DNA of 64,000 nucleotides from Callorhinus ursinus (GCF_003265705.1 NW_020312902.1:7519795-7583794), one strand, 5' to 3'; shown: positions 1 to 10,735, numbered from the stretch's first letter. Numbers and translations are program-made. The notes: generated by a model from the sequence alone, not told the origin.

Positions 1-160
1 GGGGGTGGGGGGATGGGTTAGCCTGGTATTGGGTATTAAAGAGGGCACGTTCTGCGTGGAGCACTGGGTATTATGCACAAACAATGAATCATGGAACACT
101 ACATTAAAAACTAATGATGTAATGTATGGTGATTAACATAACTAAAAAATTAAAAAAAAA
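1..160 (+). mobile_element. L1 3' end (young carnivore L1), cut by window edge
   Basis: The end of the L1 3' untranslated region, finishing in an A-rich tail (about 143-160). It is nearly the same as the L1 at 45236-45388; shared blocks include GGGTATTAAAGAGGGCACGT and GAATCATGGAACACTACAT. It differs by a 5-base TAATG repeat near 117-124 that the other copy lacks. Its 5' part lies outside the window, so its length and target duplication cannot be judged. Confidence 0.9.
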
Positions 161-1512
161 CTTACATAAGGTTATGGCTTGGGGGCATGGCAGAGCCAGC
201 ACTCACCCTCACACCTGTTTTCTTCTTAAAACAGATGTCATCCAGGAAAGTAGAGGTTGGATGGATTTTAGCAAAGAGGACAGAGTGTATTGAAAGCACT
301 TAGAGAGTCAGCCCTGCATCCACCCAAGCACTTGGTGGATTGTGAAACATTAGTAGGGGAAACTTGTCGGTATTCATTATTCCTACTGCATTATTCTTAG
401 AGTCACATCTTCCCCATGGGGCATTTGAAGTTCTCCAAGCACCCATGTGGGCATGGGGGCGAATTCCACTATGAAAGCAATGCACCTTGCTGCTTCCCAA
501 GCTCTCACGCATGCAGGAATTACCCCCGGAGATCTTGATAGAGCACAAAGTCTAAGTCTGGAGTGAGACCTGAGAGTCTGGAGTGACACCTGAGAGTCTG
601 CATTTCTCATAAGCCCTCGTGGTCTAGTCTACTGGTTCAATGCCACGATTTGAATAGCAAGGCATTAAAGTCCTCAGACTCCATGGAGTAAGAGATCTTT
701 TCCCAACTTTTCCCATGCAGAGAGTCCTACTCAGCTCTAAATCAAGGTGTAATGTGTGAGGCTGGTGCGCGGTCTCCCTGCCTCGGTGGAAAATGAGCAG
801 AACCAAGAAGGCCTGGGATCACTGCAGAAGCTTCAGCTCTGAGGGGGAGGGGCAGGTGGGGAGGCTGCTGGCTCATAAATTCCCACCAGCAATTAGCCAG
901 AAGGAAGCTGGTCTGAGGAGTCATTAACATTTACAAGTCGCCCCAATAGTCCTCCCCACACTCACTGGAGGGCACCACAAAGTACATGTTATTGAGCCTA
1001 ATGAAAAAGCCTATAAAATGTGCAGTTAAATTGCACTTCCTTGGGGAGTGGCAGCTTATTTGGGGATGGGAGTCTACCTCCGCTTGGTGGTGGCCTTTTT
1101 GCTTAGTTATTTGGTTGTTCTCCTGGCTCTGGCCACCCAGGTGCTGGGCTGGTACATATTGAGCAGGTAAGGGGCATCAGGCTCTCCGTGGGGTCATCTC
1201 ATTTTATCCTCGTTCCTTCCCAGACTCCCAGAGAAGAATGCTGAACCTCAGACAAGGAGTTGATGACTCAGATTCAACCCCAGGTTTTCAGACTCCAATT
1301 CCCAGGCTGAACATGGACTGTGAGGGGTGGCAGAGGGATATCTGTGTACTGAAATTGTATACCAAGTTGTAGGTGCGTGGGTGCATGCGAATAGGCTTTC
1401 GTGTGTGAGGAGAACAACTATATAGTTCATCAGATTCTCAAAGGCACCTGTGATTCCCTCAAAAGGTAAGTGCTCCCTAGCTGGATGCTACAACTGGAGA
1501 AGCATCATCCTG
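161..1512. other. Unique sequence, no gene seen
   Basis: No repeat family or exon is recognisable. Open frames here are at most 82 codons, overlap on both strands, and show no domain or splice context. Confidence 0.6.
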
Positions 1513-1645
1513 AGCAGTGGTTCTCAGTCTTTCTTCGTGAGAGGTCCAGCCTTTTAATGCCAAATTTTCCAACCACTCCCTCAAAAGATAGTTGGGATTT
1601 CAGAGTGTATTCCTTGAGAAAACATATCATGAACTCAATTCAGGC
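1513..1645 (+). mobile_element. Possible hAT/MER-type DNA transposon fragment
   Basis: It begins with GAGCAGTGGTTCTCAGTCTT, which resembles the CAGTGGTTCTCAA terminus common to many mammalian hAT-Charlie non-autonomous elements. The rest is too diverged to name. A 106-codon plus-strand frame (1470-1790) crosses it and looks like chance. Confidence 0.35.
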
Positions 1646-1894
1646 CTTCTTTCAAGTGAATTTGTGCTTTAATCACGATAGAAGCATCTGCAGGCACTTG
1701 GTAAATAAGAGTACATGGATGTGGCAAATATTGTTTCTCTTCTTCTCCCTTTATTCTCAACTGGTATGTGGCAGGGCTGAGTCTAAGTGATGGAGATCCC
1801 CGTCCCTAATCAAAGCTCATGCCCTGCTATCATATGCTAACAACGAGCAGCTGCAGGACTTCTCTGTTAATCATGGAAGGTAGCTCATGACAGG

Positions 1895-2090
1895 GATAAA
1901 GAGCACCAGCTATGTGTGGAGCCAGACAGACCTGCGTGCAAAATACAGTTGTGTAACCATTGGCCAATCACCTCAGTTTACCAATCTATAAAATGGGGAT
2001 TAGAATAGTACCTACTTCCTAAGGGGTCTTGTAAGGATTAAAGAGATGATGATGTGCACACAGCATGGCTCCCATAAATTGAGCACTGTC
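1895..2090 (+). mobile_element. MIR SINE
   Basis: Ancient mammalian MIR in sense orientation. Recognisable blocks are the head (AAAGAGCACCAGC...GAGCCAGACAGACCTGCGTG), the core CCTCAGTTTACCAATCTATAAAATGGGGAT, and the 3' part AGTACCTACTTCCTAAGG...GTAAGGATTAAAGAGATGAT. Confidence 0.8.
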
Positions 2091-2753
2091 CAGGGGCTGG
2101 CCACATCCTATCATCTCCTTTCATCTTGAGGTTTTGAATGTTTATGTACCTTGTTCAACATCCCTTGTGGTTTGAATTGGGTCTGTCTAGAATCCAAAAC
2201 CATGGCCGGGGGGTGGGGGTTGGTTCACTCTCTCAATGATCTCTTTATGTGCTCAATGCCACCATAGAGCCATGCACACATAGGTGTTTGATAGATATGT
2301 GTTCATTTAAATCAGTCTAAGTTCTAACCCAATATACATATTCGGAAATGAAACCTCATGAATCAGCTGGAGGCGCTCTTGGCACATTGGCTTGAGGTAT
2401 ACACCGGCACTACTGGGAAACAACGTGCTGTTGTCAAAACAAGGCTTGTTGACAGGCATGATAGAAAAGAATCTGAGGATGGCATCAGATAATGCAGACC
2501 CTTGTTTTGACTGATAACATGGCCATGATTTCACCTCTCTGAGCTCAGCTATAAAGTAAGTGTCCATAGCTACCTCGTCTACCTTTCAGAGTTGGCCATA
2601 AGGAGTGAGTGAGATCACTTCAATGAAACTGTCTGCCATTGTGGGTACAGTTTTCCCATCACTGGTATTACAGATATAGTGACAGGCGGAAAAATTCCAA
2701 GGGAACTCCAAAACAATTGTTTTGGAGGAAAGTTGCATTTAAAAAGACAGGAC
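2091..2753. other. Unique sequence
   Basis: No gene or recognisable repeat. There is a short G-rich run at about 2206-2220. The best frame is 86 codons on the minus strand without a family match. Confidence 0.55.
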
Positions 2754-2988
2754 AAGAAGGAACCAGGACTGGGCGCCTGGGTGGCTCAGTCGTTAAGCGT
2801 CTGCCTTCGGCTCAGGTCATGATCCCAGGGTCCTGGGATCGAGTCCCACATCGGGCTCCCTGCTCGGCGGGAGGCCTGCTTCTCCCTCTCCCACTCCCCC
2901 TGCTTGTGTTCCTGCTCTCGCTGTCTCTCTCTGTCAAATAAATAAATAAAATCTTTAAAAAAAAAAAAAAAAAGAAGGAACCAGGACT
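2754..2988 (+). mobile_element. SINEC (arctoid type), full length with 17-bp target duplication
   Basis: The element body is 2771-2971 and starts GGGCGCCTGGGTGGCTCAGT. The pol III B box reads GGATCGAGTCC at 2836-2846; a pyrimidine-rich stretch and an (AAATA) A-tail follow. It is flanked by a perfect 17-bp direct repeat AAGAAGGAACCAGGACT (2754-2770 and 2972-2988). The perfect duplication and intact boxes indicate a fairly recent insertion. A 100-codon open frame across it (2639-2941) is simply translated SINE. Confidence 0.96.
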
Positions 2989-4130
2989 ATGGAAAGAGTC
3001 ATTGTCTTCAGTGGAAATCTAAAATTAACATTCCTGGTCTTAAGGAGGGGGAAAAAAAGAGGGTAGCTAAAATTCATGACCTCCCCAAATCTATCTGTAG
3101 AAAGAGTTAAAAGTGATTTCAATAAGATATTTACCAACATTTAAACTTTACTCCCTAAACTGACCCCGTTTTCCTGAGAACATCTGTGGCCTAGTAGCAG
3201 GGGACAGGAGGAGTCCCAATACATAGACAACCTGTCTAAAAGGATCTGTAAAACTCGGAAGGCCCCATCAGAAGCCCATTCAAAAAGCTCTGAATCAGAT
3301 TTGTGCAGCTCAAGAGGTGGCAGAGATCAGTAAATGATTTCCGACAGAAAAAGAGCAAAATCTGCGAGTCTGCCTTTTCAAGCTGCCCGAGCAAAACCAC
3401 CAGCAGTGCTCATCACAGCTGGAGAACTGTTTCCAGAAAGGAGTAGGGAGGTGAACTCAAGCCAGGGTCAGCCTCTCGGCACACCCACTGCTATCCCCAA
3501 AGCTGGCCAGGCCACCAGCTTTAGTCACCAGGCTGCAAAGATTGCAAGTGGCCCTTTCCTCGGGAAACTTCTCAAGCGCTAACAAAACAATGCCCTGTCT
3601 GGAGCTCATGGAATAAGCCACTGGCTTTCCCGGTAATCCGTGTTCTAAGCCGTGTGAGGGATCACAGCAAGCAGATCTGTACCCCACCCATCCCTCTGTT
3701 TTCCGAGCAGAGCTCTCCTTGGAATTAAAAAAGCTATAATTAACGTGCCTTATTTAGGCATGCCATAATTAGTCACCAATTCAGCGTGCCATCAAATGTA
3801 ATCCAAATATAAACACCAAGGCTGCAGGTGCCAATCCCCTGGTGAGCTCTGGGAGCTAGTGAGCCCTACCTGTCTTTCTCATAGAACCTCCTCACTGTCA
3901 CCACCCAGTGACTCACTGGTGAGGCACAGATGGTTCCAGCCATCGAGAGTGAGCCCCGGGGCAGTCTTTCTCCCCAGACATTTCGAAGCCTCAGGAGGTA
4001 GACTTCCAGGGAGCAGATTTTGTCCCATCACCACATAAAGAAACTTGAGGTGAAAGCAGCTTCTTTAGTCAACACTTCAAGGGGAATAGTTTGACTTCAT
4101 GATTAAATACAAGCTTTGGAGCCACTTTTA
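2989..4130. other. Unique sequence, includes possible conserved noncoding stretch
   Basis: No exon is seen. At about 3718-3815 the sequence is AT-rich and carries several TAATTA/ATAATTA homeodomain-like cores and a TTTAGGCATGCCATAATTAG block in otherwise ordinary DNA, which is the look of a conserved enhancer. This is inference only. Confidence 0.4.
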
Positions 4131-4225
4131 ATCCATTCGACAAATGTTTACAAAGCTCCCGCTGCGTGCAGGACAGTGGGGATTCATAAGGAATAAAACA
4201 GGATAATCTGCTAGAAGCTCCATGA
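4131..4225 (-). mobile_element. L2 3' end fragment
   Basis: It reads CATTCGACAAATGTTTACAAAG...GCTGCGTGCAGGACAGTGGGGATTC. That is a diverged reverse complement of the L2 terminus (TTGTTGAATGAATG end, GTGCCTGGCAC block). Confidence 0.6.
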
Positions 4226-4235
4226 GAGAGAAACT

Positions 4236-4390
4236 GGGCACTCATGCTGTGTGATCTTGGGTAAACGAGGTGACCTCTCTGAGTCTGTTTGTTTATCAAT
4301 AAAATGGGGATAATCACATTCATCTCACAGTGTTGTGGTGAAGACTGAACATGAGAAATAATGTCAACATCTAGTACTCTGCCCAGCACG
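4236..4390 (+). mobile_element. MIR SINE
   Basis: Sense MIR core and 3' half: GTGTGATCTTGGGTAAAC, ATCAATAAAATGGGGATAAT, TCTCACAGTGTTGTGGTGAAG and the ACTCTGCCCAGCAC end block. Confidence 0.8.
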
Positions 4391-4744
4391 AAGCAGAGCT
4401 GGGACTGGAGAGTCATTCTCTCTGGATTAGTCCAGCCCTCTGTTTACAATCTGTCCCCACTGGCGATTCTGCTGCACTTCAAAGCAGGCTTGGATAAGAG
4501 GGGGACCTGGAACTGTGGGTCAGGGTCACGTGACTGCTCTCTCCCTGTTTGGAGCTCAAGAGTTTTTCTCTAGCCACAGACTGGAGTTGGCCATGTTTGT
4601 GCAGGGATTGTCTGCTTTGCAGAGGGAATACCACCATCTGACATTACTTATATGCATGGCTATTTCCTGCTGGACCCTTAGCTCTAGAAGCCTCCTCCCC
4701 TCTCCTGCTTCCCACTGATCAGGGCATTTCCTAATTCTCCACAT

Positions 4745-4903
4745 AATTTCACCCAATCAGGATGCCTGGCTGGCTCAGTCAGAAAAGCAGGTGACTCTTG
4801 ATCTCTGGGTCACGAATTCGAGCCCCACATTGTGCATTGAGATTACCTAAGTTAATTAATTAATTGGCTAATTCATTAAGTAAATGAAAGAATTTCGCCC
4901 AAT
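4745..4903 (+). mobile_element. Old SINEC with 13-bp target duplication
   Basis: The body is about 4758-4890. It has a decayed head GGATGCCTGGCTGGCTCAGTC, B-box-like GAATTCGAGCCCC, no long pyrimidine tract, and a TTAATTAATTAATTGG remnant tail. Flanking direct repeats are AATTTCACCCAAT (4745-4757) and AATTTCGCCCAAT (4891-4903), with one mismatch. The short body and decay suggest an older carnivore SINE copy than the others here. Confidence 0.85.
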
Positions 4904-5129
4904 GTCCAGTACATAAGGGAATCAAGTCTGGCTACAGTAATTCATTCAGTCAGCTCCAGGAGGCATCTCAACATTTATTCTCGTGGCTCCTGGGCAGTCT
5001 TTTCCTCGAGTATGTATAGTCTCCTTCCTGTGCCCAGTACGTAGCTGCTTAGCCAGTGCATTCCCCTGAAGATTTACTGAGGCACCTACTACATTAGACA
5101 CTCTCAGGACTCCTTTACACACTGTACTT

Positions 5130-5860
5130 TATGTCCTCCTCAACACACGGCACCAGCAGCGCCCAACTCAGATTCCATCCTTGGTTTCTCTGCCCACAAT
5201 CATCACATCTAATCCATCAACATGACCTTCAAAATGGGATCCCAGATCCATCCATTTCTTTCCTTGTTCATGACCACATCTGTCCAAATCACCTCTTACT
5301 CAGCCTCCCTGTTTCTATTCCTTATGATCTGTTCTCTACAGAGTGGCCAGAGAGATCTTTTTAAAAACACAAATCAGATCAGTTTACAGCCCCAGTCAAG
5401 ACTCTCCAATGGCTCCCATCACACTTAGAATCAAGTTCAAACCCCTTGCTCTAAACTCGTGCCCCAGCACCCTGCTCCTCCACCCCTCTCATGACTTCTG
5501 CAACTCCAGGGTCTTTGTCTTAGCTGCTGACTTGCCTAAGAACCTCCTCCACAGTTCTCCACATGGATGGAAACAACCTGAATGTTGACTCTCAGAGAGG
5601 CTTTCTCACCAGTCTCTTCCCAGCCATTCTCTACTACATCAGCCTTTTAAATTTTGTATCTCATCGATGTCTGATAATCTCCTGTTTATTTCTTTAGATT
5701 GTCTCTCTCCTGCCTAGAATAATCTCCTGTTTATTTCTTTAGATTGTCTCTCTCCTGCCTAGAATGTAAGCTCCCTACAAAAGGTTATTTCTTTTTGTAT
5801 CCTGTCTCACGGAGCAGAGTCTGGCTCATAGTAGACACTCTTTGTTGAGTGAATGAATCT
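5130..5860 (+). mobile_element. L2 LINE 3' region
   Basis: A long sense L2 piece. Markers are GCCAGAGAGATCTTTTTAAAAACACAAATCAGATC, TCTCCAATGGCTCCCATCACACTTAGAATCAAGTTCAAACC, CTAGAATGTAAGCTCC and the TTGTTGAGTGAATGAAT terminus. It carries an internal perfect 45-bp tandem duplication (5675-5764). Frames of 67-82 codons within it are not genes. Confidence 0.8.
5675..5764. repeat. Perfect 45-bp tandem duplication
   Basis: Two identical 45-base copies (5675-5719 and 5720-5764), each starting TAATCTCCTG and ending GCCTAGAA, lie inside the L2 element just before its conserved GTAAGCTCC block. Confidence 0.97.
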
Positions 5861-5877
5861 TCATAACAGTTATCTGT

Positions 5878-5990
5878 AAAATGAGGATAAGCCCACCTGA
5901 GAGAGGTCAGGTGATTTGTGTGCACAGCCAGTGTGCCACAGAGCCTCGATTCATGCCTGAACCTTTGCTACTCTAAAGTTGGTGCTTTTC
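5878..5990 (-). mobile_element. MIR fragment
   Basis: Antisense MIR core: TCTGTAAAATGAGGATAAGCCC...AGGTGATTTGTGTGCACAGCCAGT...TGAACCTTTGCTACTCTAAAG. Directions within it are mixed, so the strand is less certain than the family. Confidence 0.5.
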
Positions 5991-6614
5991 CACACTCACT
6001 GTCTTCTGTTTCATTCCTCTTTCCCTGCCTCTGCCCCCAGCAGCTAACAACATTTCAGATTTATGATAAATGCCTGAACATAGTCCTCTGCCTCTTTTTG
6101 GTTTTTTTGCTGGCTTGTGGCTCACACCCAGATGTTTGTATTGTCAGCCCCAACGACTCTTCTGAATCAATAGAAAACACTCATTCAAGGAAGATCCTGC
6201 CAACATCCTTTACATTTTATCAAGCGATAGCTACCACTCATCAAGCATCTGGCATTTCTGTCCATTATGCCTGTAGAAAAAAGGTGTCTACTACTCTGCA
6301 GATGAGAACATGGGTGGAAAGTTTCTCTCCTTGAGAAAGAATCAACCAAGATTGCTACCCTGGGGCTGGTTGGCCAAGCTTTCTGGAAAAGAAGCACCAT
6401 GATACCTTCAAAATTCAAGATAGGACTATGAGCAATAAAGGGGCAAAGAGTTGGGGTGGGAGCATGGTGCCGTTTGCACAGAGAACTCATAAAGGGGGAA
6501 AGGGCATGCTTGGTGGAGTGCCCAGTAGCTCTGTGGAACAGGAGTGAGTGTGTGACTGGAGATATTTGGCACGTGTCTACATATGCATACTCACCTTTTA
6601 AAGTAGAAATGAAC

Positions 6615-6730
6615 AGCACTGGACTGGGAGTCAGAACACTCACCTTTTGAGCACTGTTTGATTTGCTTGCTGAAGGGCCTTGGGCAAGTCTCATAACTTC
6701 TGTCTCAGAATCCTCCTCTCATATGATTGG
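6615..6730 (+). mobile_element. MIR fragment
   Basis: Sense MIR head to core: AGCACTGGACTGGGAGTCAGAACACTC...GGGCCTTGGGCAAGTCTCATAACTTCTGTCTCAG. The longest open frame of the window (169 codons, minus, 6185-6694) overlaps this repeat, which argues against that frame being a gene. Confidence 0.65.
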
Positions 6731-7667
6731 GGGTCAGCACCCCAGCCCTGCTTACTCCAGACCTTTTGTGGAGACCATTCAGATCATCAGTGGAATAGGA
6801 CATGTGCAAGGGAAAGTAATTATTATTGTGGTTCTTATACTAATGGATCCCATTCTGCAATTCAGCTTACAGGATATAATGATGGGGGCAGGGCAGACAG
6901 AGATGGGGACCTTCGAGTTTCCATCTCCATCTTTCCATCTATGCCTTTCATCATTCAGCTCACCCCCTCTACTCCTTAGTACTAAAAGCCCCCCATACCC
7001 CATGCTCTGCCCCACCCATTCTGCCAACTTCCCTCAAACTCTTCACTTATCCAAAATCCAGCTCTTGAAATCATACCCTATGGTATGATTTCCCCCTTGG
7101 GGAAAGAAGTCCAGCCCCTGCCTCATTCCAATATGGAAGCATTGAAAGAGGCTCTGCTGCTGAAGAGGGTTTACCCTAAAGGTGACACCAAATCAAATAT
7201 ATCTTCCTCAGTGATCACAAAACTAACCCATTCTACAAGACCAAGGCTGACATCTCTGGAGGCCAATAGGCAAGGGCCATGGGCATGACGATCTCATCAC
7301 CATAGGAATTAGGCTTATGATGGACAGAAATCCAGCCTTACCTTTGGGTGATTTTCTTGGCACCATATTTCATGGCCCTAAAGTCATTTGGTTAAGAAAG
7401 GACAGAGGATTACGTTATTCACATTGATATGAAACTAATAACAGTACCATGCCTGCCCTGACTAACACAATTGAACTTCTATGGGAGGCCTGAGTGTTCA
7501 TATCTCTGGGCCATATGCATATGAGTTTGTGAAGCCATTTGAACAGCTGGTCTTCGAGGGGACCAAAACCCTATTCAGGGGATATATTAAGCCTATGTGC
7601 AAATGGGATACCCCATAAAGGGCTGTGGAAGCACTGTTTTGTGTGGGTCTCAGCCTACTGATAGTGA
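6731..7667. other. Unique or highly decayed sequence
   Basis: No gene is recognised. C-rich text at about 6955-7085 faintly resembles L2 3' sequence but is not assigned. Several frames of 67-141 codons lie on both strands without family features. Confidence 0.4.
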
Positions 7668-8229
7668 TGTTGTCAACTAGACATGCCTGGGGGCACTCAC
7701 CTGAGCCCAAGGTGAGCCCCCACAGACATTTTCCCAACCAGAACCAGTGTTCTGGCTGGATGGCCCGTGTGGTTCTTACTATGATTGCAAGACATACCTC
7801 AGCAATAACCATCAGGGAACTTTGAAAAGATAGGTTTATTACTCACAAGTGCTAGAGGGTACACGTCACACCTGGGGCCACACAGCAAGGCTGAAGAGAG
7901 AAAGAGAGCTTGGACCAAGGGTTCTGCCTTTATTGGGGTCAAGGGAAGGTGCCTAGGGTTGCATGGTTTCACGTTTTACTAGTGACTTTAAAACAGAAGA
8001 GCAGGAATTAAAGCACTGGAAGGGAAAAGCAAGCCGTCTATGGGTTCATTATGTTGGCCACCCCGGACCTTTTAAAAGGGGAACTTCATGGGTGGGGCAG
8101 CCTAGCTCTTTATCTACTTGAGTAGCTGGGGAAGTAATGGATGCTTTTGAAATGGGTGCTTCGGCAATCAAAAGCTTGATGTCAGGCACTTACATTACAA
8201 TCAAAAATGCTAATTGTCAGGCACTAACA
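7668..8229 (-). mobile_element. Possible solo LTR (endogenous retrovirus-like)
   Basis: Read on the minus strand this block begins TGTTAGTGCCTGACAATTAG and ends TAGTTGACAACA, giving TG...CA termini with a TGTT/AACA inverted pair. It is 562 bp long and carries two minus-strand AATAAA signals (7835-7840 and 7929-7934). These are LTR-like traits. I see no convincing flanking duplication and cannot name a family, so the call is tentative. Confidence 0.4.
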
Positions 8230-8251
8230 CTACCAGCACACTGTACTCAGC

Positions 8252-8310
8252 TCAATTCAACACACATTTATTGAGCACCTGCTAGATGTGGCTAGATGCC
8301 AGGAGGATGT
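8252..8310 (-). mobile_element. L2 terminus fragment
   Basis: AATTCAACACACATTTATTGAGCACCTGCTAGATGTG is the reverse complement of the L2/MIR shared 3' end. Confidence 0.5.
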
Positions 8311-8327
8311 TCTTAGAGCTTTAAGGC

Positions 8328-8500
8328 CAAGTCTTGGTTCTGTTGTTTGTTACCGATCATGCAGGATCACGATCATGTGGGTGACTTCACTTTTGCAAGC
8401 CTCAGTTTCTTCATCTGTAAAATTAGGAAACCTAGTAAAATTTAACTTGTGGGGCTTAGATGGTGTTTCAATAAAAATGCCTATAAAAGTGACTGCAAAT
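8328..8500 (+). mobile_element. MIR SINE
   Basis: Sense core GTGGGTGACTTCACTTTTGCAAGCCTCAGTTTCTTCATCTGTAAAATTAGGAAACC, followed by a decayed 3' part. Confidence 0.75.
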
Positions 8501-8680
8501 AAAGGTACTAGTAAACTGTGAAATAACCCCCTAGATGTCAGCATTGGGAGCAGGCTGTGTGTACCGGGAGGGGAGAAGAAAGATGGTGTCCTTCTCCACC
8601 AGTTGGAATGAGGACCCTGCATGTCTTGAGGAACCTCCTTGATTTCGGTAAAATGAAATGCTTGGGGGGCTATGTGACAG

Positions 8681-8900
8681 GCAGTAGTGAAGATAATCAC
8701 AAACTCTGGGGCCACACTGGCTGATACTTCACCACGACTTGCTGGGTGACCCTGGGTGAGTCACTTACTCTGCCTGAGCCTGAGGTTTCTTACCTGTCCA
8801 ACAGTGTTGGGAAGATGCAATAAGTTAATATATGTAAACTACCTAGAACAGTGCCTGCCACAGGCAAGGTCTGCATGTGTGGTTGCTATTTGTTATCACT
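8681..8900 (+). mobile_element. MIR SINE, near full length
   Basis: Head GCAGTAGTGAAGATAATCACAAACTCTGGGGCC, core GCTGGGTGACCCTGGGTGAGTCACTTACTCTGCCTGAGCC, then GTTAATATATGTAAACTACCTAGAACAGTGCCTGCCAC. Nearly the whole consensus order is kept. Confidence 0.85.
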
Positions 8901-9004
8901 TAGACATTTAAAAGGCAGGTTGCTCCCAACTTGGAAAGGTCTTGGAAGAGAGGCCTTCCCTACCGATTCTATTTGATGTTGCGCTGACTCACTACCCATT
9001 CCTT

Positions 9005-9193
9005 GGGTTGTGAGATAAAATACAGGATGCTCAGTGAAATCTGATTGCACACAAATAATGAATCATTTTTAGTACAAGTACATCCCATGCAATATTTGGG
9101 ACATACATATCCTGAAAAAATTTATTCGTTGTCTTTCTGAAATTCAAATTTAACTGAGTGTCCTGTTTTTTCATTCACTCAGTCTAACAACCC
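9005..9193. mobile_element. Palindromic non-autonomous DNA transposon (MITE-like)
   Basis: An imperfect inverted repeat about 189 bp long, centred near CCCATGCAATATTTGGGA (9084-9101). The ends are GGGTTGT (9005-9011) and ACAACCC (9187-9193). Internal arm pairs include ATACAGGATGCTCAGT with ACTGAGTGTCCTGT. This architecture matches an ancient palindromic element common in placental genomes, whose exact name I cannot give from memory. Confidence 0.7.
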
Positions 9194-9284
9194 TCCCAAC
9201 TGTTACCCTGTTAGATAATTCCAGGCAGTGGAAAGTACTATGAAAGTGTCATTTTTATGGTACCTATCATCATGTCTTCCTCCC

Positions 9285-9400
9285 TAGAATGTACACTCCA
9301 CGAGAACAGGATCTTGTCTGTGTTATTTCTATCTGTATTCCCAGGGATTGGCAGCGTACCTGGCCCGTGGCAGGAACTTAACACAAAGGTGTGTCTATGA
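9285..9400 (+). mobile_element. L2 3' end
   Basis: CCTAGAATGTACACTCCACGAGAACAGGATCTTGTCTGTGTTATTTC...CCTGGCCCGTGGCAGGAACTTAACAC is the sense L2 terminal region. Confidence 0.75.
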
Positions 9401-10735
9401 CTGAGCAAGAGGAAACTTGCAGGTCAAGGGAGAGACCCTTGGAAGCACCCAACTTCCTGCTCTTCTGGTCTTTCTCAAATGCAACTTTAACAAATCTTTC
9501 CAAGTGGCATTCCCAGCCTCATCCCTAGGTCTGAGCACTTTGTGTTTGCCGTCTGGGGACCCTAATCCTTCTCGGAGCTTAGACTTCGATCCAGGCTTCA
9601 GCATGGGGTTAGGAGACACGTTATATTTTTCCTCTGAACTGTGAGCAATCAATTCTCTGCATTCCAATTCTGTCACCGTCCTGGGCTCCACAGACTACAA
9701 GAAATGGACTTGCCTTATGCTAATGGCATTTCATTTATCATTATGGTGCCGAATGAAGGGAGACCATTAAGCTGAGCGTGATGTTTTATTAGTGTGTTTT
9801 TCTGAGGTCTGTGACTCCGCAGAACACAATGAACAAAAATGACCTAAATTTCGCTTCTTGAGACGTATTCAGGCTATACATGCTCGGCTGCCCAAGCCTG
9901 ACGCTGCCTTTGATAAATAGCTTCAGACTTCAGGTCTTTCCTTCTAGAGCATTAGTGCAGGAGTGGCTTTGGTTTCATTTAATTTGAATTTTTTGCATTT
10001 AGTAATAACTCTGGTCTCTCATAAAATGAACATCACTCCGCTCTTCTTGACTTCTAGTTTGAGACAATTAGAGACTTTAGGGACTTTGGCACCAGCATGT
10101 CTACCCTATGCCTGAAATTGACAATGTTTGCCACAGTGTTAAAAATGGTGTTTCTGAGCATAGTTGAAATTGTTCATAGCCCTTTCTGATTCAAAGTGTC
10201 ATATTTGCTGTGTCTGATGTACTGCATTTAAACAGAAATGGCTCTCTCTTGGTTTTGGAATTGAGTTTTAAATTGAACGGGTAGTCAAGCGGCACTGTGA
10301 TAGGTTGTAGGCAAACACTGGTGTGGAAGGCCTGATGGGGAGTGGAGGAAGGTCCCACTGCCTTGCTTCCTGCACTGGGCATTAGGAGAACCTAACGATC
10401 TACATAAAACTGAGCTACTTTGGCCTCGTGCTCCTGTAACATAATTTTTAAAAGAAGAAAAGGAAAGACAGGGGCGGTAACATAAATGGGCTTGCCCCTG
10501 AGCCACTGAACAGTTTTCATGGTCCCTTCAAAAGGGACAGCTTGTAAGAACTGTATCTCAGGCCTTCCTCTCTTGCTGGCAACAGGAGAGGATCTGCAGC
10601 TTTGCGCACAACCGTATTTTGATGATGTAAATATGGCTTTACAGATTCCAGCAGTTAGTTTCAAAATACGCAGAGGCTTTTTTCCCCCCTTTACTAGTCA
10701 ATAACTCATCAGGGAAAAAAAGCTATATGCATACA
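9401..10735. other. Unique sequence with possible conserved noncoding element
   Basis: No exon is supported. About 9690-10040 is repeat-free. It contains ATGCTAAT, TAAT-type cores and retained CpGs, and both strands lack long frames. The best frame nearby (98 codons, minus, 9395-9691) shows no domain. A regulatory role is only a possibility. Confidence 0.4.

Noticed and set aside
2771..2850. tRNA gene (A and B boxes in the SINE heads)
   Set aside because: The heads are tRNA-derived SINE promoters; the sequence does not fold into a complete tRNA with anticodon and acceptor stem.
6185..6694. 169-codon minus-strand open frame, longest in the window
   Set aside because: It overlaps a MIR and other decayed sequence, has no recognisable domain and no splice or promoter context. 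Its length is within what chance gives in 64 kb of six frames.
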